Source: Rossellomorea arthrocnemi
GTDB lineage: Bacteria; Bacillota; Bacilli; Bacillales; Bacillaceae_B
Length of the DNA: 64,000 nucleotides
Direction of reading: 5' to 3'
Assembly (NCBI RefSeq): GCF_904424705.1
Contig: NZ_CAJGBF010000002.1
Coordinates: 372,001 to 436,000, forward strand
The translations under genes and the position numbers were made by a program. The notes under the pieces are model-generated. The model saw only the letters and a list, made by a program, of their open reading frames with translations. It had not been told where the DNA came from and ran no database searches. Shown in pieces: positions 28,143 to 38,513 of this stretch (position 1 is its first letter; every line of letters begins with the position of its first letter).

Positions 28143-28171
28143 AGTATATCCAATTCTTACAACAAAGTAAA
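28143..28171 (-). promoter_or_regulatory. Sigma-A promoter of the small-peptide locus
   Basis: Minus strand -35 TTTACT (28166-28171), 17 bp, -10 TATACT (28143-28148). Predicted start near 28136, about 37 nt ahead of the 26-residue ORF. Confidence 0.6.
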
Positions 28172-28216
28172 CTCTTTTCTTCAATATATTTTCTACAAAT
28201 TTCCACATTTTCAATA

Positions 28217-28251
28217 CTAAAAAAGCAGGTCCCCATGAGAACCCGCTTTTC
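28217..28251 (-). terminator. Terminator after the yrhC-side repeat block
   Basis: AGCGGGTTCTC / (GGGG)ACCTGCT pair with one G-U, followed by six T on the minus strand. It would end the mccAB-yrhC transcript after the repeat copies. Confidence 0.7.
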
Positions 28252-28256
28252 TTCTG

Positions 28257-28377
28257 ATCCAGCTGCGCCGGCTTGGCCCTCGAGGTCATAAGCTAATTCG
28301 ATCAAAAAGGCAAAATACGGCTTTCCGATCGATTCATCTTATGCTTGTCGGGCCAGTGTGAGCCGCCTCCGCTTTTC
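28257..28377 (+). repeat. CTCGAGGTCATAA hairpin repeat, block copy 1
   Basis: Starts ATCCAGCTGCGCCGGCTTGG, has CCCTCGAGGTCATAAGC and CTTATGCTTGTCGGGCC, ends GCCTCCGCTTTTC. The central arm (TCGATC / GATCGA) differs from that of the next three copies but remains complementary. Confidence 0.9.
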
Positions 28378-28380
28378 TTT

Positions 28381-28746
28381 TGTCCAGCTACGCCGGCTTG
28401 GCCCTCGAGGTCATAACTGAAAAATCCCATAAGGCCAAGTACGCCTTTTGGGATTTTCCTGTTATGCTTGTCGGGCCAGTGCGAGCCGCCTCCGCTTTTC
28501 TTTTGTCCAGCTGCGGCGGCTTGGCCCTCGAGGTCATAACTGAAAAATCCCATAAGGCCAAGTACGCCTTTTGGGATTTTCCTGTTATGCTTGTCGGGCC
28601 AGTGCGAGCCGCCTCCACTTTTCTTTTGTCCAGCTATGGCGGCTTGGCCCTCGAGGTCATAACTGAAAAATCCCATAAGGCCAAGTACGCCTTTTGGGAT
28701 TTTCCTGTTATGCTTGTCGGGCCAGTGCGAGCCGCCTCCGCTTTTC
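28381..28746 (+). repeat. Three tandem 123-bp copies of the CTCGAGGTCATAA hairpin repeat
   Basis: Units start at 28381, 28504 and 28627 with TGTCCAGCT and end CCGCTTTTC or CCACTTTTC. They are almost identical. Each folds on itself: GGCGGCT / AGCCGCC, TGGCCC / GGGCCA, CATAAC / GTTATG and AAATCCCATAAGGC / GCCTTTTGGGATTT. Because 123 is a multiple of 3, long open frames with a 41-codon period run through the block on both strands; I do not consider them genes. Confidence 0.95.
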
Positions 28747-28750
28747 TGAT

Positions 28751-28984
28751 CTATTCGTCTGCTGATTGCAGATCTTTTTTATATTTGATTGCTTTTGTGA
28801 AAAAGAACAGTGACATTCCCAGTAAAATAACAGTTCCTGTCATGAGGGTGATTATTTTGCCGGGTGTGACCGTTTCTGTTGGGATGATAACACCTAAATA
28901 CATAAAGACACTAAGTGCTAGTAATGTAAATCCAAATCGTTTGAAGTCAACGATCTTTTGTTGAATGGTCTTTTTGTTTTCCAC
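28751..28984 (-). CDS. yrhC: YrhC family small membrane protein
   Basis: 77 residues from a GTG at 28984, 7 bases after AGGTG; an ATG at 28990 is in frame but touches that site. Two membrane helices (about residues 16-34 and 44-62) with a short basic C-terminus. Function unknown. It is the last gene of the yrrT-mtnN-mccA-mccB-yrhC cluster, as in B. subtilis, which ties it loosely to sulfur metabolism. Confidence 0.85.
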   Translation of the reverse strand: MENKKTIQQKIVDFKRFGFTLLALSVFMYLGVIIPTETVTPGKIITLMTGTVILLGMSLFFFTKAIKYKKDLQSADE

Positions 28985-29086
28985 GTGCATTCACCTACTT
29001 TAGAACTAGTAAACTCTCATTCTATGGTAACATACGAATGCATGCAGCCTACCATGTAATTGATACCAGTTCTGCCACAGGTTCAC

Positions 29087-31149
<2,063 letters not shown>

Positions 31150-31166
31150 ATATTCAATCCCCCTTT

Positions 31167-31268
31167 AAAACAAAAACTGACCCATCTACCAATCCGCTCT
31201 CATATTTCATGAATGAACTGTTCACAGAACAAGTCGGGTCCCATGAGAGGGAAAGATGGCTGGGTCAG
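31167..31268 (-). promoter_or_regulatory. Candidate attenuator ahead of mccA
   Basis: On the minus strand CCATCT and AGATGG, extended by CTGAC / GTCAG, close a structure of about 92 nt that ends in TTTTTGTTTT, immediately before the mccA ribosome binding site. Inside, CTCTCAT pairs with ATGAGAG and GAACAGTTC-type small palindromes occur. No S-box or T-box consensus was found. It may set the ratio of mtnN to mccAB expression. Confidence 0.5.
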
Positions 31269-31286
31269 CTATATTCAGTTTGTATG

Positions 31287-31979
31287 TTAAGCAGATTTCA
31301 CGATATTCATGACCATTTTAGCTGAATGAAGCGCAGCCTTATCCAAATATTGATCAAAGGACACATCCGATTCCTTACCGGCGATGTCCGAAAGAGATCG
31401 GATGATGACAAAAGGTACATGAAATTGATGCGCTACTTGTGCTATGGCTGCCGCTTCCATTTCCACTGCCTGCAAGTCTGTGAATTTATCACGGATTGCC
31501 TCCACCCGCACGGGATCATTCATGAATGAATCTCCAGTGGCTATCAATCCGGAAACCACCTGTGTGTCTCCAAGCTCTTTAACACTTTCGATGGCAATTT
31601 GTTTCAATTTCTCATCTGCCACAAATGCGGCTGGAAGCTGTGGGACTTGACCGTATTCATATCCAAAAGCTGTTACATCCACATCATGATGTCTTACTTC
31701 AGTTGAAATGACGACATCCCCAACATTTAGAGAAGGATCGAATCCTCCCGCTGACCCAGTGTTGATGATGCAATCCGGTTTGAAGTGTTGCAATAGTACG
31801 GCAGTCGACATGGCTGCATTCACTTTTCCAATTCCTGATCGGAGTAAAATCACTTCTTTATCACTCATAGTACCGCTTGTATATTCACACCCTGCGATCG
31901 TTTCCACTGTAGGGTTTGAAATATTCTCTCTAAGTAAGGTTACTTCTTCTTCCATTGCTCCGATGATGGCGATTTTCAT
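31287..31979 (-). CDS. mtnN: 5'-methylthioadenosine/S-adenosylhomocysteine nucleosidase
   Basis: 230 residues. Cleaves adenine from MTA and SAH, recycling the products of SAM-dependent reactions. Motifs: IIGAMEEEV at the N-terminus, [16 protein letters not shown] near 75, [13 protein letters not shown] near 170 (nucleoside binding), and RSLSDIA with the catalytic Asp. Between yrrT and mccA; supplies S-ribosylhomocysteine toward homocysteine. Confidence 0.96.
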   Translation of the reverse strand: MKIAIIGAMEEEVTLLRENISNPTVETIAGCEYTSGTMSDKEVILLRSGIGKVNAAMSTAVLLQHFKPDCIINTGSAGGFDPSLNVGDVVISTEVRHHDVDVTAFGYEYGQVPQLPAAFVADEKLKQIAIESVKELGDTQVVSGLIATGDSFMNDPVRVEAIRDKFTDLQAVEMEAAAIAQVAHQFHVPFVIIRSLSDIAGKESDVSFDQYLDKAALHSAKMVMNIVKSA

Positions 31980-31994
31980 TGCTTAAACCTCTTT

Positions 31995-32633
31995 CTACTG
32001 TTTAGTCGCCTCCATGATCCACACAAACGTATTCACTTGCTGAAACATTACAGAAAACCCATTCTCACGTAATCGGTCTTTTAATACATCAAGAGTTGTG
32101 TAATATTCCCGTTTAAGGTCTCTAGCAAGATTATAATACTCTTTCTTTATTGCAAGGGATATGGCGGCATGATAATGCTGCTCTGTTTCAAACATCGTAT
32201 CAGCAAATACTATTTTACCACCTTGTACTAGAAGCTTTCCATAGATGCCGAAAGCTTTTCCCTTCTCTTCATCGGTTAAATGATGAAATGCATAAGAACT
32301 TACAATGGAATCGGCTCTTTCTTCGAGAGAGAAGTCCAGAAAATCACCGTCTCTGAAGGTGACCAGTTCCCCAAGTTTCTGCATTCCAACCGTTCTCATT
32401 TCAGGAGAAGGTTCAAAAGGGATGACTTCAAATCCCGCATCCAGCAACTTTTTTGTAAGATTTCCTGTACCGGGTCCAAACTCCACGACTCTCCCCTTTG
32501 CACGGGAGGCCACTTCGTCAAGAATCGATTCATAGTGTTCGAATACCGCTTGATATTCCACATCTTTTCCTGTCACTGTATCATCATAAGAATCTGCCCA
32601 ATCCTGGAACAAATCCAAAAATTCTCTACCCAT
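31995..32633 (-). CDS. yrrT: Class I SAM-dependent methyltransferase YrrT
   Basis: 212 residues. SAM motif VVEFGPGTGNLTKKLL near residue 48 and IPFEPSPEMRTVG following. Target unknown, though a methyltransferase heading an operon that recycles SAH suggests a sulfur-related role. AGGTG lies nine bases ahead of the ATG. First gene of the operon that includes mtnN and mccAB; CymR probably represses it (see 32662-32690). Confidence 0.9.
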   Translation of the reverse strand: MGREFLDLFQDWADSYDDTVTGKDVEYQAVFEHYESILDEVASRAKGRVVEFGPGTGNLTKKLLDAGFEVIPFEPSPEMRTVGMQKLGELVTFRDGDFLDFSLEERADSIVSSYAFHHLTDEEKGKAFGIYGKLLVQGGKIVFADTMFETEQHYHAAISLAIKKEYYNLARDLKREYYTTLDVLKDRLRENGFSVMFQQVNTFVWIMEATKQ

Positions 32634-32661
32634 GGTTTAGCACCTCAGCTGCATTAAGTTT

Positions 32662-32690
32662 ATAATTCCTATAAACATACTATGAATTAA
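32662..32690 (-). promoter_or_regulatory. Putative CymR operator upstream of yrrT
   Basis: The minus strand reads TAATTCATAGTATG then TTTATAGGAATT, similar to the B. subtilis CymR site, whose conserved part ends in a GGAATT motif after an AT-rich half. The B. subtilis yrrT operon is a CymR target and cymR is in this window. The -10/-35 could not be set with confidence. Confidence 0.4.
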
Positions 32691-32820
32691 AATTAAAACT
32701 GTTATTAAATTATCATATTCTCCTGACTTATTCAACAAATATTATTTGTCAAAAGAGGGAAGGAACTCTAAAATAAAGGGGACAACTCTATTCAGATCAT
32801 GCATTAGTAGGAGGTTTATC

Positions 32821-33027
32821 ATGAATATTTCATTCGAGTTAATAGAAGATAAAGTGGAGTTTTTTGAAGCCGACAGTTTGCGGACATTGGAGAAGAAGAT
32901 AGACGAACAAATCCAGCATAATAAAGCCATCATGCTGAGCGTCCATCATGTAGATCATGCCGTTTCCATCGATGAGAACGGCAGAAGATTGTACAGTGCC
33001 GCGGTTCATTTCAAAGTGAAAAAATGA
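32821..33027 (+). CDS. yrzA: YrzA family protein (DUF2536)
   Basis: 68 residues from the ATG at 32821, behind TAGGAGG. Starts MNISFELIEDKVEFFEA, a small soluble alpha/beta protein with conserved VHHVDHAVSID. Function unknown. Opposite in strand to its neighbours and sited between yrrT and yrrS, as in B. subtilis. Confidence 0.85.
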   Translation: MNISFELIEDKVEFFEADSLRTLEKKIDEQIQHNKAIMLSVHHVDHAVSIDENGRRLYSAAVHFKVKK

Positions 33028-33030
33028 TTC

Positions 33031-33067
33031 AAAAAAGGCTCTCCCAGTAATTGGGAGAGCCTTTTTC
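33031..33067. terminator. Bidirectional terminator between yrzA and yrrS
   Basis: AAAAAGGCTCTCCCA and TTGGGAGAGCCTTTTT pair almost fully around a short GTAA loop, with T runs on both strands. Confidence 0.93.
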
Positions 33068-33075
33068 ATCACAAA

Positions 33076-33786
33076 TTAATCTTTATCATTTTCTTTTAAT
33101 TCCTGTACTTTTGTTGGCTGCCATCCTTTGCCGTCAACCCATTGCAGATACACCCTGTATGGAGTTTGTGTATCTTTAGCCGTTACGGTTGCCATGGACT
33201 TCTGAGGACCGCCATTCCCTTCCATCCACCAAACAGTCATGTTGGCTTCTGGAATACCCGTTGCATAAGACGTTGCCTTAATTTTTTCCTGCCAGTCGGC
33301 AGTCCCTTCATCATAAGATGATACATGTTCACCGGTCTGCTCGGTACCGATAGGCTTCCAGTCAGGATGAACCATGGTTTTCTTCACATTGGGTTCGGTG
33401 CTTTCCTTCACTTCAAGCTTGCTATCGTCTTCCCCATCTAATGAGACACGATCTTGATTATCATCAGAGGATTCGTCCTGCTTTTGTTCATCCTCTTTTT
33501 TCTTTTCTTCCTCATTTTGTTCATTGTCCGCTTTATCCTTAGAATCGTCTTTCTCATCCATGGAAACGGAGTTATCTTTCTCTTTCGTCCCCTTGTCACT
33601 GCTGTTAGCATCCTTGGTTTCTGTATTCTTCGCCTCGTCCGTCGTTACTTTTTCGCCGCCACCGCCAAATACGATGGTGCCTCCTACAACAACAATCAAT
33701 AGTAGTACGACTGCAATCATTATGTTTAACATTTTATTTGTATTCTTTTTAGATCGTTTGTCTAATCGAGATTGGTATTTCGCCAT
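33076..33786 (-). CDS. yrrS: YrrS family membrane-anchored protein (DUF1510)
   Basis: 236 residues. A basic N-terminus and one membrane helix (about residues 20-40, MLNIMIAVVLLLIVVVGG) precede a very acidic, Lys/Glu/Asp/Asn low-complexity linker (45-130) and a conserved C-terminal domain (HPDWKPIGTEQ, WWMEGNGGPQKSMATV). In B. subtilis yrrS is co-transcribed with pbpI, which lies upstream here too; a role at the cell wall is therefore likely but unproven. Confidence 0.9.
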   Translation of the reverse strand: MAKYQSRLDKRSKKNTNKMLNIMIAVVLLLIVVVGGTIVFGGGGEKVTTDEAKNTETKDANSSDKGTKEKDNSVSMDEKDDSKDKADNEQNEEEKKKEDEQKQDESSDDNQDRVSLDGEDDSKLEVKESTEPNVKKTMVHPDWKPIGTEQTGEHVSSYDEGTADWQEKIKATSYATGIPEANMTVWWMEGNGGPQKSMATVTAKDTQTPYRVYLQWVDGKGWQPTKVQELKENDKD

Positions 33787-33944
33787 TGTGTTCCCTCCCT
33801 ATTATCCTAAACAGTTTAACATGATAAGAGGAAAAGAATAAAGCGAAACATCACTCAACATGGGGTGATTCTGCTATAAAGGGAGAAAGGACACAGGACT
33901 ATTGTATAGCCATAGTTTGATGTTTAGAAACGTAGTGAAATAAT

Positions 33945-34070
33945 ATGGAACTTCCTTTCTGCACCAGTCACAAGTGGGTAGGAAGTCGAGCCTCCTTATT
34001 GAGTCTATAGGGTCTCGACCTTTCTTCTATTTCTTGCAGGGGCCAGGGACCTTTCGCTGCAAACTACAAA
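33945..34070. other. Three hairpins between pbpI and yrrS
   Basis: The 288-bp pbpI-yrrS gap has no gene but shows ACTTCCT / AGGAAGT, then GTCGAG / CTCGAC with a 23-nt loop, and TTGCAG / CTGCAA, in a row. None has a long T run. They could be RNA processing or attenuation structures in the pbpI-yrrS transcript, or remains of a repeat. Confidence 0.4.
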
Positions 34071-34074
34071 GTGA

Positions 34075-35820
34075 TTATTGATTTTCGAGATTATAGATGG
34101 CATCGACGCTGTCCTTAAAGATAGGGTAGATGCCTCCTTCATCGATGGTTACATCCATGTTGACGGCAACCAGGGCGTATTTGGGCTTTTCGAAGGGAAA
34201 ATAGCCTGCGAACCACTTATTATATAATTCTTTTTCCCCCCGGAAGCTTCCTGTCTGTGCCGTCCCCGTTTTTCCTGCAATCGTATAGGCGGCGGTTTGT
34301 AAGTAGGGGGCCGTTCCTTCCGGTGAGTTTACCACACCTCTTAAGTACTGCTGGAGCTTCATGGCCGTGAACGGGGTAATCGTCTCCCCCTCAATTTTCT
34401 GTTTAGGGAAGGCAAACATATTCGTTCCATTTTGATATTGTACTGAAGACACGGCACTCACCTGAAATTTTTCTCCCCCCCTGGCAACCGTGGCCATCAT
34501 ATTGGCGATGCCAAGTGGTGTGACACGGACCTCCCTTTGCCCAATCCCTGTTTGGGAAACGTAATTCGGATCTTTTCTTTCTTCGTCTGATACGAAAATC
34601 CTCCCTTCGCTCACTTGAAGCTGTGGAAAGCTTTCGTAATGAAAGACGTTCCCCTTCCAGGCAATCTCCCCAAGCAACCCGATCTTCTCAGCATATTCAT
34701 CCAGGAGATGATCATCCTTCTCCGTGAGTTCTTTTGCAAGGTCAGCAAACGTCCGGTTACAGCTGACTGCAATACTTGTCTTAATATTAATGTTTCCATG
34801 CGGCTTTTCAGCCGCATCTCCACGGATGTCTTCATCACATGGGAAAATTCTGCGTTCGTCCACTAGCCCCTCATCCATGGCTGCAGCCGCCACTACTGTC
34901 TTAAATACAGAACCCGGGATAAGCGCTTTCAGCATGTAATTTGTCGCTCCTCCATTAAAGGGATCACGGCTTTTCATGTAAGGTCTTGAAACGCTTGCAA
35001 GTATTTCACTTTTTTCAATATCAAGAAGCAGCAGTCCTCCCTTTTGAATATGATACGTATCCGCCACTTCTTCTAAAGCAAGCTGCATCCCTGCATCGAT
35101 GGTGGTTTTCACATTCAAGGGGTAAAAGGGATTGGCTGGTGCCAGATACTTTACATCGACACCGAATAATGGGCCACCCATTGCATCCACATGATAAATC
35201 AGTTTTGCTTGTTCTTCAGCAACCAACCACTCATCAAAGTTTTCTTGAAGTCCTGAAACCCCAATTTTTTGGTTAGCTCCCTTTACTCTGTCAGGGTATC
35301 GCCGGTGAAATTCCTCTGTATTTTCCCCTGTCACCCCAATCAACTGTGAAGCAGGGACCTCACTGCTTTTGAACTTTTTCGCAAGGGCGAATACTCCCTG
35401 GATTTCAAGTGAATTAATCTCCCTCATCTGGTCTTCCGAAAGTCTTAAGGGCTCTTTCCCACCGAAAATGATCGGCCCTTTTGCTTCCTCCACTTTCGTT
35501 TTAATCGTTTGCGGAGGAATATGGAGAATATTTGCCACTTCTTCTACTGGCCATTCCATTTGTTTGAGGAAGGGAAACAGTACCAGGACATTTTTTTCTG
35601 TAAACGTAAGGGGATCACCGTTTCGATCGAGAAACTCCCCCCGGCCTTCATCAATCACCAACTGCTGCGTCCTTTGTGCGACACTTTCTTCAAGAAGATT
35701 GATCTTATGTTCGGAATAGGATTCAGTTTGAAATAATTGCAACTGCATCAACCTCCCTGAAAGAGCACAGAGAGCAAGTAATAAGACGATACTGAAAAGC
35801 CTGACTCGTTTCCGTTTCAT
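34075..35820 (-). CDS. pbpI: Class B penicillin-binding protein PbpI (PBP4b-like)
   Basis: 581 residues from the ATG at 35820, with GAGGTGACAAA directly upstream; a start further up adds 16 codons with no support. Membrane anchor at about residues 7-23. Transpeptidase motifs SxxK in PGSVFKTVV, SxN in SCN, and KTG in KTGTAQTG are intact, and the N-terminal dimerisation domain has the RGEFLDRNG segment. In B. subtilis it belongs to the sigma-F regulon; it is followed by yrrS. A cross-linking enzyme of peptidoglycan outside the membrane. Confidence 0.93.
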   Translation of the reverse strand: MKRKRVRLFSIVLLLALCALSGRLMQLQLFQTESYSEHKINLLEESVAQRTQQLVIDEGRGEFLDRNGDPLTFTEKNVLVLFPFLKQMEWPVEEVANILHIPPQTIKTKVEEAKGPIIFGGKEPLRLSEDQMREINSLEIQGVFALAKKFKSSEVPASQLIGVTGENTEEFHRRYPDRVKGANQKIGVSGLQENFDEWLVAEEQAKLIYHVDAMGGPLFGVDVKYLAPANPFYPLNVKTTIDAGMQLALEEVADTYHIQKGGLLLLDIEKSEILASVSRPYMKSRDPFNGGATNYMLKALIPGSVFKTVVAAAAMDEGLVDERRIFPCDEDIRGDAAEKPHGNINIKTSIAVSCNRTFADLAKELTEKDDHLLDEYAEKIGLLGEIAWKGNVFHYESFPQLQVSEGRIFVSDEERKDPNYVSQTGIGQREVRVTPLGIANMMATVARGGEKFQVSAVSSVQYQNGTNMFAFPKQKIEGETITPFTAMKLQQYLRGVVNSPEGTAPYLQTAAYTIAGKTGTAQTGSFRGEKELYNKWFAGYFPFEKPKYALVAVNMDVTIDEGGIYPIFKDSVDAIYNLENQ

Positions 35821-35867
35821 TTTGTCACCTCGTCCCCATTGTTGACGAGTTTTCTGCGAATTAATCA

Positions 35868-35905
35868 TAAAAAAAGAAGAGGCTCAATTTCGAGCCCCTT
35901 CCAAG
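35868..35905 (-). terminator. Terminator of greA
   Basis: GGGCTCG / TTGAGCC stem with a 3-nt loop, then TCTTCTTTTTTT on the minus strand. Confidence 0.87.
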
Positions 35906-35909
35906 ATAA

Positions 35910-36386
35910 TCAGTTTACTTCTACAATCTTAACGCTCATTTCCCCACCTGGAGTCTGAACATTCACTTCAGCGCCAATTTTATGTCCCAGAAGGCTTTTA
36001 GCAATCGGTGAATCATTTGAAATCTTTCCTTCGAATGGATCAGCTTCTGCACTACCGACGATGGTGTATGTTTCTTTGTCTCCATCCGGTAATTCTACGA
36101 ATGTTACTTTTTTACCTAATTGTACTGTATCTGAGTTCATGTCGTCTTCTTGTATGATTTTCGCATTGCGAATCATGTTTTCCAGAGTGGAAATACGACC
36201 TTCAACGAATGCTTGTTCATCCTTTGCTGCGTCGTATTCAGAGTTCTCGGATAAGTCTCCAAAGCTGCGGGCGATTTTAATACGCTCAACCACTTCTTTA
36301 CGTTTAACCGTTTTCAAATTCTCCAGTTCTTTTTCTAACTTCTCTTTACCTTCTGCTGTCATCGGAAATACTTTTTCTGTACTCAT
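35910..36386 (-). CDS. greA: Transcription elongation factor GreA
   Basis: 158 residues from the ATG at 36386. It stimulates transcript cleavage by stalled RNA polymerase. The N-terminal coiled coil has [20 protein letters not shown] with the acidic tip residues, and the C-terminal FKBP-like domain has [19 protein letters not shown]. An upstream in-frame start is not conserved. Order udk-greA-pbpI matches B. subtilis. Confidence 0.96.
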   Translation of the reverse strand: MSTEKVFPMTAEGKEKLEKELENLKTVKRKEVVERIKIARSFGDLSENSEYDAAKDEQAFVEGRISTLENMIRNAKIIQEDDMNSDTVQLGKKVTFVELPDGDKETYTIVGSAEADPFEGKISNDSPIAKSLLGHKIGAEVNVQTPGGEMSVKIVEVN

Positions 36387-36459
36387 GACCCTCTTCACTC
36401 CTTTTCTATCTAAGAGCTTCCCCATGCTCTCTATGTAAATGTGCTACGTATGTAAAGGG

Positions 36460-36497
36460 AGGGAATGGAGGGAGAATATCTTCTCACTCCATTCCCT
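36460..36497 (-). terminator. Hairpin between udk and greA
   Basis: Perfect 11-bp stem AGGGAATGGAG / CTCCATTCCCT, with inner GAGAA / TTCTC. The tail on the minus strand (CCCTTTAC) has few T, so this may be a weak terminator or a 3'-end stabiliser. Confidence 0.6.
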
Positions 36498-36557
36498 GCT
36501 TCTTTACAATGTGGGAAAATGTAATCTCGCTTATATGTCTTTATCTATGCTATCGTA

Positions 36558-37193
36558 TTACAAAAATGACTTTTGTTCAAGAATTGTTTGAATTTTTGTT
36601 ACCATTAAATCGATTGCCACATGATTATGGCCACCTTCAGGGATGATCACATCGGCATATCGCTTCGTCGGTTCAATGAACTGGTTATGCATAGGACGGA
36701 CAACTGTGATGTATTGATCAATCACGGAATCGATGGAGCGGCCGCGCTCTTTAATATCTCGAAGCATTCTTCTGATAATCCGGAGATCGGCGTCTGTATC
36801 GACATATAACTTAATATCCATTAAGTTACGCAATCTTTCATCTTCTAATACTAAAATTCCTTCTAAAATAATGACATCTTTCGGTTCAACGAGAATCGTA
36901 TCCTCAGAACGGGTGTGCATTTTATAATCATATACCGGTTTATTAACAGCCTGATGATCTAAAAGACCGTGCAAATGTTGGATCAATAGATCGTTATCAA
37001 AGGCTAACGGATGATCATAGTTGGTTTTCAAACGTTCTTCAAAAGGTAGATTCGATTGATCTTTATAGTAATAATCCTGTTGCAGCATTAAAATCGAATG
37101 TCCTTGAAATTGCTCATAAATGGCTTTGGTTACACTCGTTTTACCAGAGCCTGATCCTCCTGCTACACCAATCACAACGGGTTTATGCTTCAT
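36558..37193 (-). CDS. udk: Uridine kinase
   Basis: 211 residues. Phosphorylates uridine and cytidine for pyrimidine salvage. P-loop [13 protein letters not shown] at residues 8-20, [13 protein letters not shown] and [10 protein letters not shown] nearby, and [17 protein letters not shown] in the Walker B region. Five bp downstream of trhP2 on the same strand, as in B. subtilis. Confidence 0.96.
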   Translation of the reverse strand: MKHKPVVIGVAGGSGSGKTSVTKAIYEQFQGHSILMLQQDYYYKDQSNLPFEERLKTNYDHPLAFDNDLLIQHLHGLLDHQAVNKPVYDYKMHTRSEDTILVEPKDVIILEGILVLEDERLRNLMDIKLYVDTDADLRIIRRMLRDIKERGRSIDSVIDQYITVVRPMHNQFIEPTKRYADVIIPEGGHNHVAIDLMVTKIQTILEQKSFL

Positions 37194-37198
37194 AAGTA

Positions 37199-38476
37199 TT
37201 AGGTGTTCTCCTTTCGCATCATGTTATCAGGATAGACTCGCTGATGAACCTTGAATTTCACAATTTGTAACGGGTGACGGGCAACATCAAGCTCATTTCC
37301 CCGCTCATCCCACATCGTCTCTACTACTTGTGTAAAGTTTTGGATTTCTGGACCGAAGAATTCCACTTCCTGTCCCGTCTTAAAATGGTTCCGCTGCTGC
37401 AGGGTGACCAGTTGAGTTTCTTCGTCATAGTCCAATACAAGACCGACAAATTCATAATTTGTATTTTTCTTGTTATGAACGCCGAACATCTGCTCTTTGA
37501 ATCCCGGTACCCCTTCAAAAAATGCGGGGGCAGTGTCACGATTCGCGCACTTCTCCAATTCGTCCAGCCATTCCTGCTGAATCTTGAAGTTGTCTGGATC
37601 TTTACAGTATTCATCCATCACTTTTCGGTATACACTTACGACAGTGGCCACGTAGTGAATGGACTTCATTCGTCCTTCAATCTTCAAGCTGTCGATACCC
37701 AATTCAATCATTCCCGGAATCGATTCGACGAGCTTAAGATCTTTCGGACTCATGGCAAAAGGAGCATCATTCTGATTGAAAAGAGGATTTTCCTCCCCTT
37801 GGTTCACTTCATATAAATCATAATCCCATCGGCATGACTGACAGCAGCCGCCTCGGTTTGAATCCCTGGCTGTCATATGGTTACTTAATGTACAACGCCC
37901 GGAGTATGCAATGCACATCGCTCCATGTATAAAGGTCTCAATCTCAATATCCACTTTTTCTTTCATTTCCTGGATTTCTCTGCCGCTTGCTTCACGGGCC
38001 AACACGACTCGATCAAGTCCTTCTTCTTTCCAGAACTGGACAGCTTTCCAGTTTGAAAGGGATTGCTGTGTGCTCAGATGTACCTCGACATTCGGTGCCA
38101 CCCTCCTGCATGTCTCAATGATAAGGGGGTCTGCCACAATGATTCCTGCTACCCCTGCTTCCTCTAGACCGCGAAGATATTCTTCCAGTCCATCCATATT
38201 CTCATTATGAGCGTAGATATTCGTCGTCACATAAATCTTCGCACCATATTGCCTTGCAAACTCCACGCCTTCTTTCATATCTTCAAAGGTGAAATTACCG
38301 GCATTTGAACGCAGACCATATTCCTGTCCGCCGATATAGACGGCATCTGCACCATAATGGACAGCAATCTTCAACTTTTCCAGATTACCAGCAGGAGCGA
38401 GTAATTCAGGTTTCTTCACAATGACACGCTTTCCGTCCACAAGCTTCGATATCGGTTTTTTCACAACCGTGGTCAT
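37199..38476 (-). CDS. trhP2: tRNA uridine-34 hydroxylation protein TrhP2 (peptidase U32 family)
   Basis: 425 residues from the second of two adjacent ATGs, 7 bases after GGAGG. The U32 signature [17 protein letters not shown] and conserved cysteines ([14 protein letters not shown]) are present. With TrhP1 it takes part in prephenate-dependent hydroxylation of wobble U34 to ho5U, which TrmR then methylates to mo5U. All three genes are adjacent here (yrrO-yrrN-yrrM in B. subtilis). Confidence 0.93.
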   Translation of the reverse strand: MTTVVKKPISKLVDGKRVIVKKPELLAPAGNLEKLKIAVHYGADAVYIGGQEYGLRSNAGNFTFEDMKEGVEFARQYGAKIYVTTNIYAHNENMDGLEEYLRGLEEAGVAGIIVADPLIIETCRRVAPNVEVHLSTQQSLSNWKAVQFWKEEGLDRVVLAREASGREIQEMKEKVDIEIETFIHGAMCIAYSGRCTLSNHMTARDSNRGGCCQSCRWDYDLYEVNQGEENPLFNQNDAPFAMSPKDLKLVESIPGMIELGIDSLKIEGRMKSIHYVATVVSVYRKVMDEYCKDPDNFKIQQEWLDELEKCANRDTAPAFFEGVPGFKEQMFGVHNKKNTNYEFVGLVLDYDEETQLVTLQQRNHFKTGQEVEFFGPEIQNFTQVVETMWDERGNELDVARHPLQIVKFKVHQRVYPDNMMRKENT

Positions 38477-38513
38477 CATAATTCCTCCGTTCTGATCAAT
38501 CTACATGTTGTTC

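Noticed and set aside
28381-28746. Possible CRISPR array
   Set aside because: Units are 123 bp, nearly identical throughout with no unique spacers, and no cas genes are present.
28302-28964. Open frames of 76-194 codons on both strands with a 41-residue internal period
   Set aside because: They run through the 123-bp tandem repeats. Because 123 is divisible by three the frame stays open, but there is no ribosome binding site and the sequence is explained by the hairpin repeat.
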